A stretch of DNA of 57,504 nucleotides from Firmicutes bacterium UBA2116 (GTDB lineage Bacteria; Bacillota; Clostridia; Tissierellales; Sedimentibacteraceae), in the NCBI GenBank assembly GCA_002331025.1, contig DCYG01000011.1, forward strand, positions 38,279 to 95,782. The letters are read 5' to 3'. This document shows positions 57,478 through 57,504 of the stretch, piece by piece. How positions within the stretch are numbered: position 1 is the stretch's first letter; the number at the start of each line of letters is the position of its first letter. The translations under genes and the position numbers were made by a program. Under the pieces are notes generated by a model. The model was not told where the DNA came from. It saw nothing but the letters and a program-made list of their open reading frames with translations, and did not search any database.

Positions 57478-57504
57478 GTATGACAGCGATGAGGAATAAA
57501 CTTT

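Overview
The window reads as a chromosomal segment of a low-GC, anaerobic, spore-former-type Firmicute (Clostridia/Tissierellia grade; a Sedimentibacter-like organism would fit, but this is inference). The clues are AT-rich DNA with strong GGAGG ribosome binding sites, two T-box leaders, a PyrR-type attenuator, a tungstate/molybdopterin operon, [4Fe-4S] proteins, rubrerythrin with a PerR-like repressor, methionine gamma-lyase, sigma-54 enhancer-binding regulators and a ketone-body/butyrate-type CoA pathway. There is no rRNA, CRISPR array, intact insertion sequence or prophage. One tRNA gene (tRNA-Pro, CGG) is present.

Layout. 0-5 kb: a GNAT acetyltransferase flanked by a dispersed repeat, a ProC/ComER-family reductase behind a T-box, an ECF sigma factor coupled to a large membrane protein, and a RelB/YoeB-type toxin-antitoxin pair whose operator overlaps its promoter. 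5-9.5 kb: argS behind a T-box, then a GC-richer module of an XRE-AbrB fusion regulator with a two-gene ABC transporter. 9.5-13.7 kb: a TyrR-like enhancer-binding protein with methionine gamma-lyase, then rubrerythrin and its PerR-like regulator. 13.7-21.8 kb: a molybdenum/tungsten cofactor riboswitch, TupABC tungstate importer, MogA, two MoeA paralogues (one fused to a periplasmic-binding-protein-like domain), MoaA, MoaC and a MOSC protein, probably one long operon. 21.9-25.4 kb: a small protein, a ferredoxin, an AIM24-like protein, and a cysteine desulfurase with a TtcA-like thiolase. 25.4-28.1 kb: codBA under a PyrR-type attenuator. 28.3-36.0 kb: a PAS/sigma-54 activator and a sigma-54-dependent operon for 3-hydroxybutyrate use (thiolase, CoA-transferase A/B, 3-hydroxybutyrate dehydrogenase, GntP-type permease), then a 3-hydroxyacyl-CoA dehydrogenase.

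36.1-57.5 kb: a small membrane protein preceded by an unusual noncoding region with three successive similar terminators; ychF; an SSB-like protein; topB; a TPR protein; an OGG1-type glycosylase; selO; a SleC-prodomain-like protein; tRNA-Pro; niaR with the niacin ECF component niaX; several small proteins; a LysE gene remnant; a degenerate RsgA paralogue; an XRE-cupin regulator; an XdhC-like Mo-hydroxylase factor; an alpha/beta hydrolase; an alanine/glycine:sodium symporter; an iron-sulfur aldo-keto reductase; a secreted CAP protein; and finally a DNA-repair radical-SAM pair with a LexA-like box in its promoter.

The main functional themes are Mo/W cofactor supply (riboswitch, uptake, synthesis, XdhC), amino-acid and ketone-body fermentation under sigma-54 control, and RNA-level regulation (two T-boxes, a Moco-type riboswitch, a PyrR attenuator). 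Several families of short palindromic repeats sit at gene 3' ends and probably act as terminators. The least explained items are the triple-terminator RNA locus at 36.35-36.63 kb and the SOS-linked radical-SAM repair pair at the right edge.
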